7,252 nucleotides of DNA from DASRWD01 sp044507975. GTDB lineage: Bacteria; Deinococcota; Deinococci; Deinococcales; Trueperaceae. Under the pieces are notes generated by a model that saw only the letters and a list, made by a program, of their open reading frames with translations, was not told the origin of the DNA and did no database searches. The stretch lies in contig JBIQIQ010000124.1 in the NCBI GenBank assembly GCA_044507975.1, positions 1 to 7,252 on the forward strand, written 5' to 3'. How positions within the stretch are numbered: position 1 is the stretch's first letter; each line of letters opens with the position of its first letter. A program made the translations under genes and the position numbers. Positions 1 through 5,894 of this stretch are shown piece by piece.

Positions 1-918
1 GCGGCGCTCCTGGTGGCGCTGCGCACCCGCGGCGAGACCGGGGACGTGATCGTCGGGTTCGCCCAGGCGATGCGCGACCGCTCGATCCGGGTGCCGGTCA
101 GCATCGAGGGCCCCGTCGTCGACACGTGCGGCACCGGGGGTACGGGTCACGACTTCTTCAACGTCAGCACCACCGCGATGTTCGTCGCAGCGGCGGGCGG
201 CGCGCGGGTGGCCAAGCACGGGAACGTCGGCGTGACGCGGAGGTCGGGCTCGGCCGACGTGCTGGCCGCGGCCGGCATCGGCCTCGACCTCGACGTCCGC
301 GACCTCGGCCGGGCCCTCGAGGAGCTCGGCCTCGCGTTCCTCTTCGCCCGCAAGCACCACCCCGCCATGCGGTTCGTGGCGCCGATCCGCGCCGGCCTGC
401 GGGTGCGCACGATCTTCAACAGCCTCGGTCCCCTCACGAACCCGGCCGCTGCCAACCGGCAGCTCATGGGCGTGTTCGCCCCCGAGATGACCGGGCCCAT
501 CGCCCGAGTGCTCAGGGGCCTCGGGCTCGAGCGCGCGCTCGTCGTCCACGGCGACGGGCTCGACGATCTCACCGTCACGGGCTCCACGCTCGTCAGCGAG
601 CTCAAGGAGGGCGGGGAGATCGTTGAGTACGAGGTAACCCCCGAGGAGCTGGGCGTGAGGCGCCACGACCGCGCCGCGCTGGCAGGAGGAGGGCCGGAGG
701 AGAACGCGCGCATCCTACGGGCCGTCCTCGGCGGCGACGGCCCCGAGGCCGCCAGCGACGTCGTGGCTCTGAACGCGGGCGCCGCCCTCTACCTGGCCGG
801 CCTGGCGCCGGACCTGAGGACGGGCGTGGACGCGGCTCAGGAGGTGCTGCGGAGCGGGGCCGGCCTCGCGAAGCTCGAGGAGTACGCCGCCTACACCCGC
901 GCGAACGACCGCCCCTGA
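1..918 (+). CDS. trpD: Anthranilate phosphoribosyltransferase, 5' partial
   Basis: Transfers the phosphoribosyl group of PRPP to anthranilate, the second committed step of tryptophan synthesis, in the cytoplasm. The reading frame is open from base 1 (AALLVALRTRGET, a typical TrpD helix), so the true start lies upstream; the GTG at 13 is internal. Visible residues are counted from base 1. The PRPP-binding glycine loop DTCGTGGTG is at 41-49, KHGN at 72-75 followed by SGSADVL, HPAMRFVAP about 120-128, and RTIFNSLGPLTNP from 136, which lines the anthranilate site. The metal-binding pair, normally Asp-Glu in GLDE, reads Asp188-Asp189 here, a conservative change. About 305 residues are visible against a usual 330-350, so some 30-40 N-terminal residues are missing. 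The stop is TGA. The next gene begins 42 nt downstream on the same strand but is functionally unrelated. The family call is firm; the divergent TrpD2/YbiB-type is less likely because the anthranilate-site motifs are intact. Confidence 0.95.
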   Translation, partial: AALLVALRTRGETGDVIVGFAQAMRDRSIRVPVSIEGPVVDTCGTGGTGHDFFNVSTTAMFVAAAGGARVAKHGNVGVTRRSGSADVLAAAGIGLDLDVRDLGRALEELGLAFLFARKHHPAMRFVAPIRAGLRVRTIFNSLGPLTNPAAANRQLMGVFAPEMTGPIARVLRGLGLERALVVHGDGLDDLTVTGSTLVSELKEGGEIVEYEVTPEELGVRRHDRAALAGGGPEENARILRAVLGGDGPEAASDVVALNAGAALYLAGLAPDLRTGVDAAQEVLRSGAGLAKLEEYAAYTRANDRP

Positions 919-956
919 GAGTCACCGAGCCCCTGCCGGCGGAGCGGCCTGGTTGG

Positions 957-962
957 TAGCAT
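957..962 (+). promoter_or_regulatory. Candidate -10 box (TAGCAT) before the PBP gene
   Basis: TAGCAT fits the TANNNT form of a -10 element. It overlaps the annotated ATG at 961 and lies exactly 7 nt before an in-frame GTG at 970. The same arrangement, TANNNT then 6-7 nt then start codon, is seen at two other genes in this window. No convincing -35 was found; only a weak CTGCCG-like match lies about 18 nt upstream. If real, transcription would begin at or next to the GTG, giving a leaderless mRNA. Inference from pattern only. Confidence 0.3.
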
Positions 963-3171
963 GGCGGGCGTGAAGATCGTCCAAGGGCTGTTCCTGCTGC
1001 TCCTCACGGCGGCCCTCTCGGCCCTGGCCCTCATCGCGTCGTCCACGCTCAAGTGGGCGGGCGAGCTGCCCTCGCTCGACAGCCTCGACGCCCTCGAGTA
1101 CACCTCCACCTCCATGGTCTACGCGTCCGACGGCGTGACGCGGATCGGCCAGATCGTGCCCGCCGAGGGGGAGAGCCGCATCTCCACGAACCGCATCCCG
1201 GTGGGTCTCGACGAGGTCTCGCCCGCGGCGCTGCAGGCCATCGTGGCCTACGAGGACGACGAGTTCTTCAGCCACTACGGCATGGACCTGCCGGCCTTCG
1301 TGCGGGCCGCGTACGAGGAGTTCTTCGGCGACGCGCAACGCGGCGGCTCTACGATCACGACGCAGGTCATCAAGAACACGCTGCTCTTCGACATCCGCAG
1401 CGACCGGTCGCTGGAGCGCAAGTTCAAGGAGATCATGCTGGCCCTCGAGCTCGAGCGCCGGCTCACCAAGGCCGAGGTCCTGCAGCGCTACATCAACGTC
1501 ATCTTCTGGGGCGGCAACGTCTACGGCATCCGCGCCGCCGCCCAGGCCTACTTCGGCAAGGAGCCGATCGAGCTCAACCTCGCCGAGGGGCTATACCTCT
1601 CGCGCCTGATCCCCGCGCCCAACCCACGGCACTCCGACTTCGCGGGCACGCGCGCGAGCATGCGCGAGGTCATCGAGAAGATGGTCAGGCAGGGGACGAT
1701 CAGCCGCGAGATGGCGGACCGCACCTGGCGCTACCCGCTCGAGCCCCTCGGCTGGGACGTCGAGTACGACGGCGAGGGCAACCTCCTGTCCGCCACCCGC
1801 ACCGATCAGGACGTCCTGGTCCAGGGCTCCGTGAGCTCCGACCTCTCGCGCGACGTGGTCATCGCGGTTCGCAACTGGCTGACGGACCGCTACGGCGACA
1901 GCGTCGTGTTCGGCTCCGGCGGCCTCAAGGTGATCACCACCATCGACGTCCAGTCCCAGCTGGCCGCGAACGAGGCCAGTCTCAACGCCGAGGTGCCGGA
2001 CGGCGCCCAGATGGCGATCGTCGGCATCGACCCCAGGACCGGCGCGGTCCTCGCGATGGTGGGGCAGAAGCTCGAAGCCGGCGTGCCGCCCGTCGAGTTC
2101 AACCGCGCCACGCAGGCGTTCCGGCAGCCCGGCAGCTCGTTCAAGCCGATCGTCTTCGCCACCGCCATCGAGCAGGGCGGCTTCAACCAGGCCACGATCC
2201 TCGTCGACCAGCCCGCCACCTTCGAGATCCGTGGCCAGCCGCCGTACGAGCCGAAGAACCACGACGGCGCGTTCGACGGGCCCCAGACGGTGCGGGCGCA
2301 CCTCAACCGCAGCCGCAACATCCCGGTGGTGAAGGCCCTCGAGGCGGCCACGGCCACGGCCGTCGCCGAGAAGGCGCGCGAGCTCGGCTACTCCGTCCAG
2401 CCCTACCCGGCGATGGCGCTGGGCAGCTTCGAGGTGACGCCGCTCCAGCACACCGCCGCGATGGCCGCGTTCGCGAACGGCGGGATCTACACCGAGCCGT
2501 ACTTCATCCAGCGGGTAGAGGACTCGGCGGGCAACGTGATCTACGAGGCCGCGCCGCACTCGGCCCGCGTGTGGAGCGAGGAGACTGCGTACATCATGCT
2601 CGACCTCCTGCACGCCAACGTCGTGGACCGCGACCCGGCGTACGGGCTCTCGAACCGCGCCTCGGTTCCTGGCCGCTGGGTCGCGGGCAAGACGGGCACG
2701 ACGAACGACGAGGTCGACATCTGGTTCGTCGGCATGACCCCGGGCCTGGTGGCCTCGGTGTGGATCGGCAACGACGACAACACGAGCCTGCCGAGCCGCA
2801 TGACGCTGTCGAACGGCAACGTCGACCAGGTCAACAGCTCGCGGCAGCCGATCTACGCCTGGAACGACTTCGTGGAGGACGCTCTCCGCGGCCGCTCCGG
2901 CGCCGGCGAGGGCTTCCCGGTCCCGGAAGGGATCGTGTTCCACCGCGTCGACCTCAAGACCGGCGCGCCCTCAGAGAGCGGCGTGGTGGCGGCGTTCCGG
3001 CACAGCGACGACCTGGCGGCTCAGCAGTTCGCCCCCGTGGTGCGCCTGAGGATCCCCATCGACACCGCGACCGGCCTGCGCGCCACGGTCGCGACGCCTG
3101 CGGACCGCATCCAGATCATCGAGGTCTCGCCCGAAGAGGCGATGGATTACGTGTCCGAGGGGGCTGGCTAG
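961..3171 (+). CDS. Class A penicillin-binding protein (GT51 transglycosylase/transpeptidase)
   Basis: Bifunctional peptidoglycan synthase: polymerises lipid II into glycan strands and cross-links stem peptides outside the cytoplasmic membrane. The 736-residue protein begins with one membrane anchor (about 5-27). The GT51 domain follows: catalytic-glutamate motif EDDEFFSHYG at 98-107 (Glu98), GGSTITTQ at 128-135, RKFKE at 153-157, KAEVLQRYIN at 170-179. After a linker (GGLKVITTIDV from about 321) comes the transpeptidase domain: SSFK with nucleophile Ser392 and Lys395, SRN at 451-453, KTGTT at 577-581. All catalytic motifs of both activities are intact. The C-terminus is short, with no PASTA or other added domain, and no UB2H-like insertion is apparent. 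Canonical GGSTITQQ has Thr134 for its first Gln. The ATG at 961 has no good Shine-Dalgarno; GTG at 970, giving MKIVQGLF, is a plausible alternative that keeps the anchor. Closest in layout to PBP1A. The peptidase gene follows after 2 nt, suggesting co-transcription. Confidence 0.95.
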   Translation: MAGVKIVQGLFLLLLTAALSALALIASSTLKWAGELPSLDSLDALEYTSTSMVYASDGVTRIGQIVPAEGESRISTNRIPVGLDEVSPAALQAIVAYEDDEFFSHYGMDLPAFVRAAYEEFFGDAQRGGSTITTQVIKNTLLFDIRSDRSLERKFKEIMLALELERRLTKAEVLQRYINVIFWGGNVYGIRAAAQAYFGKEPIELNLAEGLYLSRLIPAPNPRHSDFAGTRASMREVIEKMVRQGTISREMADRTWRYPLEPLGWDVEYDGEGNLLSATRTDQDVLVQGSVSSDLSRDVVIAVRNWLTDRYGDSVVFGSGGLKVITTIDVQSQLAANEASLNAEVPDGAQMAIVGIDPRTGAVLAMVGQKLEAGVPPVEFNRATQAFRQPGSSFKPIVFATAIEQGGFNQATILVDQPATFEIRGQPPYEPKNHDGAFDGPQTVRAHLNRSRNIPVVKALEAATATAVAEKARELGYSVQPYPAMALGSFEVTPLQHTAAMAAFANGGIYTEPYFIQRVEDSAGNVIYEAAPHSARVWSEETAYIMLDLLHANVVDRDPAYGLSNRASVPGRWVAGKTGTTNDEVDIWFVGMTPGLVASVWIGNDDNTSLPSRMTLSNGNVDQVNSSRQPIYAWNDFVEDALRGRSGAGEGFPVPEGIVFHRVDLKTGAPSESGVVAAFRHSDDLAAQQFAPVVRLRIPIDTATGLRATVATPADRIQIIEVSPEEAMDYVSEGAG
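3157..3163 (+). promoter_or_regulatory. Likely ribosome binding site for the P1 peptidase
   Basis: The purine run GAGGGGG lies inside the last codons of the PBP gene and ends 10 nt before the TTG at 3174. It has a GAGG core able to pair with the 16S anti-Shine-Dalgarno. It supports the TTG as start and fits translational coupling to the PBP gene, whose TAG stop ends at 3171. The G-rich background makes the match less telling. Confidence 0.45.
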
Positions 3172-3173
3172 GC

Positions 3174-4115
3174 TTGCCCGTTCGGGCTCTCGACGACAAC
3201 GACACGATCACCGCCGTAGCCGGCATCGCCGTGGGCCATTGGTCGGACCTGCGAGCGCGCACCGGCTGCACGGTGGTGCTTGCGCCCGAGGGCGGCTGCG
3301 TCGGCTCGGGCCGCGTCCTCGGCCCGGCGCCCGGCACGCGCGAGACCGCTCTGCTCGAGCCGGACCGCACCGTCGACAGGGTGCACGGCGTGCTCCTCAC
3401 CGGCGGCAGCGCGCACGGACTGGCCGCCGCCGCCGGGGTCATGCGCTGGCTAGAGAGCCAGGCCCGCGGGCTGCCGACCGATCACGGCCGCGTGCCGATC
3501 GTGCCGGCGGCCGTGCTCTACGACCTCGGTGTCGGTGACCCGGCCGTGCGGCCGGACGACGCCGCCGGCTGGGCCGCCTGCGAGACGGCCGACACCGCGC
3601 CGGTCGCGCAGGGTCGCGTGGGCGCCGGGACCGGGGCGACCGCCGGCAAGCTGCACGGCTTCGCTCGTGCGGTGGCGAGCGGAATCGGCAGCCACGCCGT
3701 GGAGGTGTGCGGAGCGGTGGTGGCGGCGGTGGCGGTCAGCAACGCCGTCGGCAACGTGGTCGACCCCGACGACGGCTCCCTGGTGGCCGGCCACGCCGAC
3801 CTGATGGGCCTCGAAGCCGTCAAGGGCGAGCGCGTGCTGCCCGGGTCGAACACGACGCTGGTCGTCGTGGCGACCGACGCCCCGCTCACGAAGGCCGAGG
3901 CCTACGCCCTGACGGTGCCGGCGCACATCGGCATCGCCCGGGTGACGCGGCCGTCGCACACGGTCCTCGACGGCGATTCCGCTTTCGTGCTGGCGACCGG
4001 CACCGGCCCGCGGGCGCCTCTGCAGGCGCTGTCGATCGCCGTGCAGGAGGTCGTGGCCCGCGCCCTGATCAAGGGCGCCGTGGCCGGCAGGGATCACTCC
4101 GCGCCGAGCTTGTAG
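3174..4115 (+). CDS. P1 family (S58, DmpA/NylC-type) self-processing aminopeptidase/amidohydrolase
   Basis: Member of the Ntn-hydrolase-like P1 family, which includes D-aminopeptidase DmpA, beta-peptidyl aminopeptidases and 6-aminohexanoate-oligomer hydrolase NylC. These cut their own chain and use the new N-terminal Ser/Thr to hydrolyse amide bonds. Seen here (313 aa): ITAVAGIAVGHWSD near the N-terminus, TGCTVVLAP, TGGSAHG at 76-82 then GVMRWLE, VPIVPAAVLYDLGVGD, SNAVGNVVDP at 189-198, and PGSNTTLVVVATDAP. The last suggests cleavage between Asn226 and Thr227, as in NylC, giving chains of about 226 and 87 residues. No signal peptide is visible, so it is probably cytoplasmic. Start: TTG at 3174 is the only sensible in-frame start; there is no nearby ATG or GTG upstream, and it places the ITxVxGIxVGH motif at the usual distance. 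It lies 2 nt after the PBP stop and overlaps the facing dehydrogenase gene by 22 nt. Substrate unknown; a role in recycling unusual or D-amino-acid peptides beside a wall synthase is only a guess. Confidence 0.9.
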   Translation: MPVRALDDNDTITAVAGIAVGHWSDLRARTGCTVVLAPEGGCVGSGRVLGPAPGTRETALLEPDRTVDRVHGVLLTGGSAHGLAAAAGVMRWLESQARGLPTDHGRVPIVPAAVLYDLGVGDPAVRPDDAAGWAACETADTAPVAQGRVGAGTGATAGKLHGFARAVASGIGSHAVEVCGAVVAAVAVSNAVGNVVDPDDGSLVAGHADLMGLEAVKGERVLPGSNTTLVVVATDAPLTKAEAYALTVPAHIGIARVTRPSHTVLDGDSAFVLATGTGPRAPLQALSIAVQEVVARALIKGAVAGRDHSAPSL

Positions 4116-5218
4116 AGCACCCCGTTGCCGTAGTCGGCTACGTACAGCTCGCCCGCAGCGTCCTGGCCGAACGTCGAGACGTTGAAGCCGGCGTCGAGGA
4201 GGAGGGTCGTCTCCCAGGCCCCGCCGATCTCGTCGGCGCGCCAGACGTTGCCCGAGACGAAGTCGCCGAACACGTATGCCCCGGCGAGGTCCGGCAGCTC
4301 GCTGCCGCGGTACACGTACCCGCCCGTGATCGACCGGCCCGCGCCGCTGTCGTGCGAGTAGACGAGTATCGGGAGCACGAGCCCCTCCTGGTCGCAGCCA
4401 GAGCGCGGAGAGAAGCAGGCGTCGCCCTCCATGACGTTCCAGCCGTAGTTCTCGCCGCCCGGCGAGCCCGCCGGCTGGAGGTTGACCTCCTCGAGAGCGT
4501 TCTGGCCGACGTCCGCGATGAAGAGGTCGCCGGTCTCGCGGTCGAAGCTGAACCGCCACGGGTTGCGCAGTCCGTAAGCCCAGATCTCAGGACGGGCACC
4601 CTCCCGGTCGACGAACGGGTTGTCTGCCGGCACGACGAGCTCGTCGCCGGACACGTCGACGCGGAGCACCTTGCCGAGCAGCGTGTCGAGGCGCTGTCCG
4701 GAGCCCTGCGGGTCTCCACCGCCACCGCCGTCGCCCAGCCCCACGTAGAGGTAACCGTCGGGCCCGAAGGCGATCTGCCCGCCGTTGTGGTTGCTCGCCG
4801 GCTGAGCCTGCGTGAGGAGCACGTGCTCGCTGGCCGGGTCGGCCGCGTCGCCCTCGGCGTGGAAGCGCGACAGGACGGAGTCGCCATCCCGGTCCGTGTA
4901 GTAGACGTAGAAGCGGCCGCTGCCCGCGAAGTCGGTGGGGAAGGCCAGGCCGAGCAGGCCGCGCTCGCCACCCGCCCTCACGCGGTCGGTGATGTCGAGG
5001 AACGGCGTCTCGAGCACGGTGCCGTCGCGGACGATGCGTACCCTCCCGCCCTGCTCGACGACGAACATACGCTCGTCGCCGGCGTTCGTGACGACCACGG
5101 GGCTCGCGAACCCGCTCGCGTGCTCTACGAGCACCGGTCGCTGAGCCGTGGCGGCGGCGCAGCCCAGCAGGGCGGTAAGCGCCAGGGCGGTGAAGGGGAA
5201 GCTCCGGGGGTATCTCAT
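4094..5218 (-). CDS. PQQ-dependent sugar dehydrogenase (glucose/sorbosone dehydrogenase family), exported
   Basis: A six-bladed beta-propeller of the GSDH family, comparable to soluble aldose sugar dehydrogenase (YliI/Asd type). Family members oxidise sugars or related alcohols/aldehydes with PQQ outside the cytoplasm. The 374-residue protein starts with a short signal (MRYPRSF, then hydrophobic 9-19) ending ALLGC, so it may be a lipoprotein anchored at Cys20, or be cut by signal peptidase I after ATA at 25. Motifs: FVVEQGGRVRIV (52-63), ERGLLGLAFP (85-94), SNHNGGQIAFGPDGYLY (142-158) with presumed catalytic His144, GLGDGGGGGDP (160-170), WAYGLRNPWRFSFDRETGDL (213-232) with Arg218 likely at PQQ, and DVGQNALEEVN. 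Cys268 and Cys275 (ACFSPRSGC) probably form a disulfide. Substrate cannot be told from sequence, and no PQQ biosynthesis gene is in view. There is no clear Shine-Dalgarno; a TAACCT box sits 6 nt before the ATG. Its gene starts 68 nt after trmH ends and its tail overlaps the peptidase gene. Confidence 0.92.
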   Translation of the reverse strand: MRYPRSFPFTALALTALLGCAAATAQRPVLVEHASGFASPVVVTNAGDERMFVVEQGGRVRIVRDGTVLETPFLDITDRVRAGGERGLLGLAFPTDFAGSGRFYVYYTDRDGDSVLSRFHAEGDAADPASEHVLLTQAQPASNHNGGQIAFGPDGYLYVGLGDGGGGGDPQGSGQRLDTLLGKVLRVDVSGDELVVPADNPFVDREGARPEIWAYGLRNPWRFSFDRETGDLFIADVGQNALEEVNLQPAGSPGGENYGWNVMEGDACFSPRSGCDQEGLVLPILVYSHDSGAGRSITGGYVYRGSELPDLAGAYVFGDFVSGNVWRADEIGGAWETTLLLDAGFNVSTFGQDAAGELYVADYGNGVLYKLGAE

Positions 5219-5224
5219 CGCCCG

Positions 5225-5230
5225 AGGTTA
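5225..5230 (-). promoter_or_regulatory. Candidate -10 box (TAACCT) for the sugar dehydrogenase gene
   Basis: On the minus strand TAACCT (TANNNT form) is followed by six bases, CGGGCG, and the ATG at 5218. No AGGAGG-like sequence lies between. This is the spacing described for leaderless mRNAs in Deinococcus. The -35 is poor: TTACCT, 19 nt upstream, matches TTGACA at three positions. It implies the dehydrogenase may have its own promoter separate from trmH. Confidence 0.4.
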
Positions 5231-5240
5231 GGGCAAGCCG

Positions 5241-5253
5241 ACCTGAGACAGGT
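5241..5253. promoter_or_regulatory. Small perfect palindrome ACCTG-AGA-CAGGT, possible operator
   Basis: Two exact 5-base inverted arms separated by AGA lie 23-35 nt upstream of the dehydrogenase ATG, overlapping where a -35 would fall if TAACCT at 5225-5230 is the -10. This position would suit a repressor or activator site. A stem this short is expected by chance now and then in GC-rich DNA, it has no T-run to act as a terminator, and no regulator gene is in the window to pair it with. Confidence 0.25.
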
Positions 5254-5266
5254 AACCCCGCTCACC

Positions 5267-5286
5267 GCGCCGAGGGTCCGAGGCGC
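5267..5286 (-). terminator. Weak hairpin directly after trmH, no T-run
   Basis: On the minus strand the base after the trmH TAG begins GCGCC, then ten bases (TCGGACCCTC), then GGCGC: a 5-bp GC stem with a possible inner GG/CC pairing. Its position immediately after the stop fits a transcription end or 3' mRNA-stabilising hairpin. It lacks the run of T expected of an intrinsic terminator, so the call is tentative. Confidence 0.22.
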
Positions 5287-5868
5287 CTAGTCCCGCTGGT
5301 GGAGCCAACGCTGCTCCAGCGCAGCGAGCTCGTCCGGAGGTAGGCGCGGCGCGGCGTAGAGGCCGGCCGCCAGGCGCTGGCGTTGCGCCTCGAAGAGCAC
5401 GACCGCGGCGGCCACCGACACGTTGAGGGACTGCACCATCCCCAGCATCGGGATGATCACGTGCGCGTCGGCGAGCTCGGCAGCCTCGGGAGACACGCCC
5501 TCACGCTCGTTGCCGAGGAGCAGCGCGCAGGGCACCGTGTAGTCGACCTCGCGGTAGTCGACGGCCGCGGGCGAGAGGTGAGCGGCGTAGACCTTCGCTC
5601 CCCAGCGCCTTACCGCCGCCGCGGCGCCGTCCACCCCGGCGTGGACCAGTACCTCCACCCACTTGTCGGCGCTGGCGCTGGTGGCGCTGTAGGTTGGGAC
5701 ACCTCCCGTTGGCTTCACGGCGTGGACGGTGCCGATGCCCACCGCGTCGCAGGAGCGCAGGACGGCGGAGAGGTTGTGCGGCTTGTGCACGTGCTCGGCG
5801 ATGACCGCGAGGTCGGGCTGGCGCCTCGCCAGCACCTCGCGGATGCGCTCTCGCCTCCGAAGCGTCAC
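5287..5868 (-). CDS. trmH: tRNA (guanosine-18-2'-O)-methyltransferase
   Basis: SPOUT-family enzyme that methylates the 2'-O of G18 in the tRNA D-loop using S-adenosylmethionine, stabilising the tRNA elbow; acts in the cytoplasm as a homodimer. The 193-residue length matches TrmH. Seen: N-terminal ERIREVLARRQPDL (7-20), motif 1 VHKPHNLSAVLRSCDAVG (27-44) with Asn32 and the presumed catalytic Arg38, LLGNEREGVS (117-126) as motif 2, and the SAM-binding knot motif IPMLGMVQSLNVSVAAAV (139-156) as motif 3. The segment KPTGGVPTYSATS (52-64) and the tail AQRQRLAAGLYAAPRL resemble Thermus TrmH. The GTG start at 5868 puts the RERIREVLARRQPD motif at its normal place; no closer start is needed. There is no Shine-Dalgarno, but TATCCT lies 7 nt upstream. 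The gene follows the tctA stop by 26 nt on the same strand, so it may be co-transcribed or have its own promoter. TrmL/TrmJ are unlikely given the ARRQPD and HKPHN motifs. Confidence 0.95.
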   Translation of the reverse strand: MTLRRRERIREVLARRQPDLAVIAEHVHKPHNLSAVLRSCDAVGIGTVHAVKPTGGVPTYSATSASADKWVEVLVHAGVDGAAAAVRRWGAKVYAAHLSPAAVDYREVDYTVPCALLLGNEREGVSPEAAELADAHVIIPMLGMVQSLNVSVAAAVVLFEAQRQRLAAGLYAAPRLPPDELAALEQRWLHQRD

Positions 5869-5875
5869 GTGCCGG

Positions 5876-5881
5876 AGGATA
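5876..5881 (-). promoter_or_regulatory. Candidate -10 box (TATCCT) for trmH
   Basis: In the 26-nt gap between the tctA stop and the trmH GTG, the minus strand reads TATCCT, then seven bases CCGGCAC, then GTG. It fits TANNNT at leaderless spacing. A -35 would fall inside the 3' end of tctA, where no good match is seen. Together with the missing Shine-Dalgarno it suggests trmH can be transcribed on its own. Confidence 0.4.
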
Positions 5882-5894
5882 ACCCCGGCCGGAC

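Noticed and set aside
13..15. GTG at 13 as the start of trpD
   Set aside because: The in-frame residues before it (AALLVA) continue a typical TrpD helix and about 30-40 N-terminal residues would be absent.
919..960. A terminator between trpD and the PBP gene
   Set aside because: The 42-nt gap has no strong inverted repeat and no T-run.
1591..2943. A 450-codon open frame on the minus strand
   Set aside because: Antisense to the complete, motif-rich PBP; composition is Arg/Val/Asp/His-rich low-complexity typical of the opposite strand of GC-rich genes.
1053..3173. A continuous open frame running through the PBP gene into the peptidase frame, suggesting a 1020-residue fusion
   Set aside because: The part before 3174 translates to Arg/Pro/Gly/His-rich sequence with no motif and lies in frame 3 of a gene with intact PBP motifs. 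It is a GC-rich shadow; only the part from 3174 is real.
3450..4559. A 369-codon minus-strand open frame opposite the peptidase
   Set aside because: Arg/Gly-rich shadow overlapping two real genes; no family resemblance.
3707..5290. A 527-codon plus-strand open frame opposite the dehydrogenase
   Set aside because: No recognisable motif, and it lies antisense to a gene with clear signal peptide and GSDH motifs.
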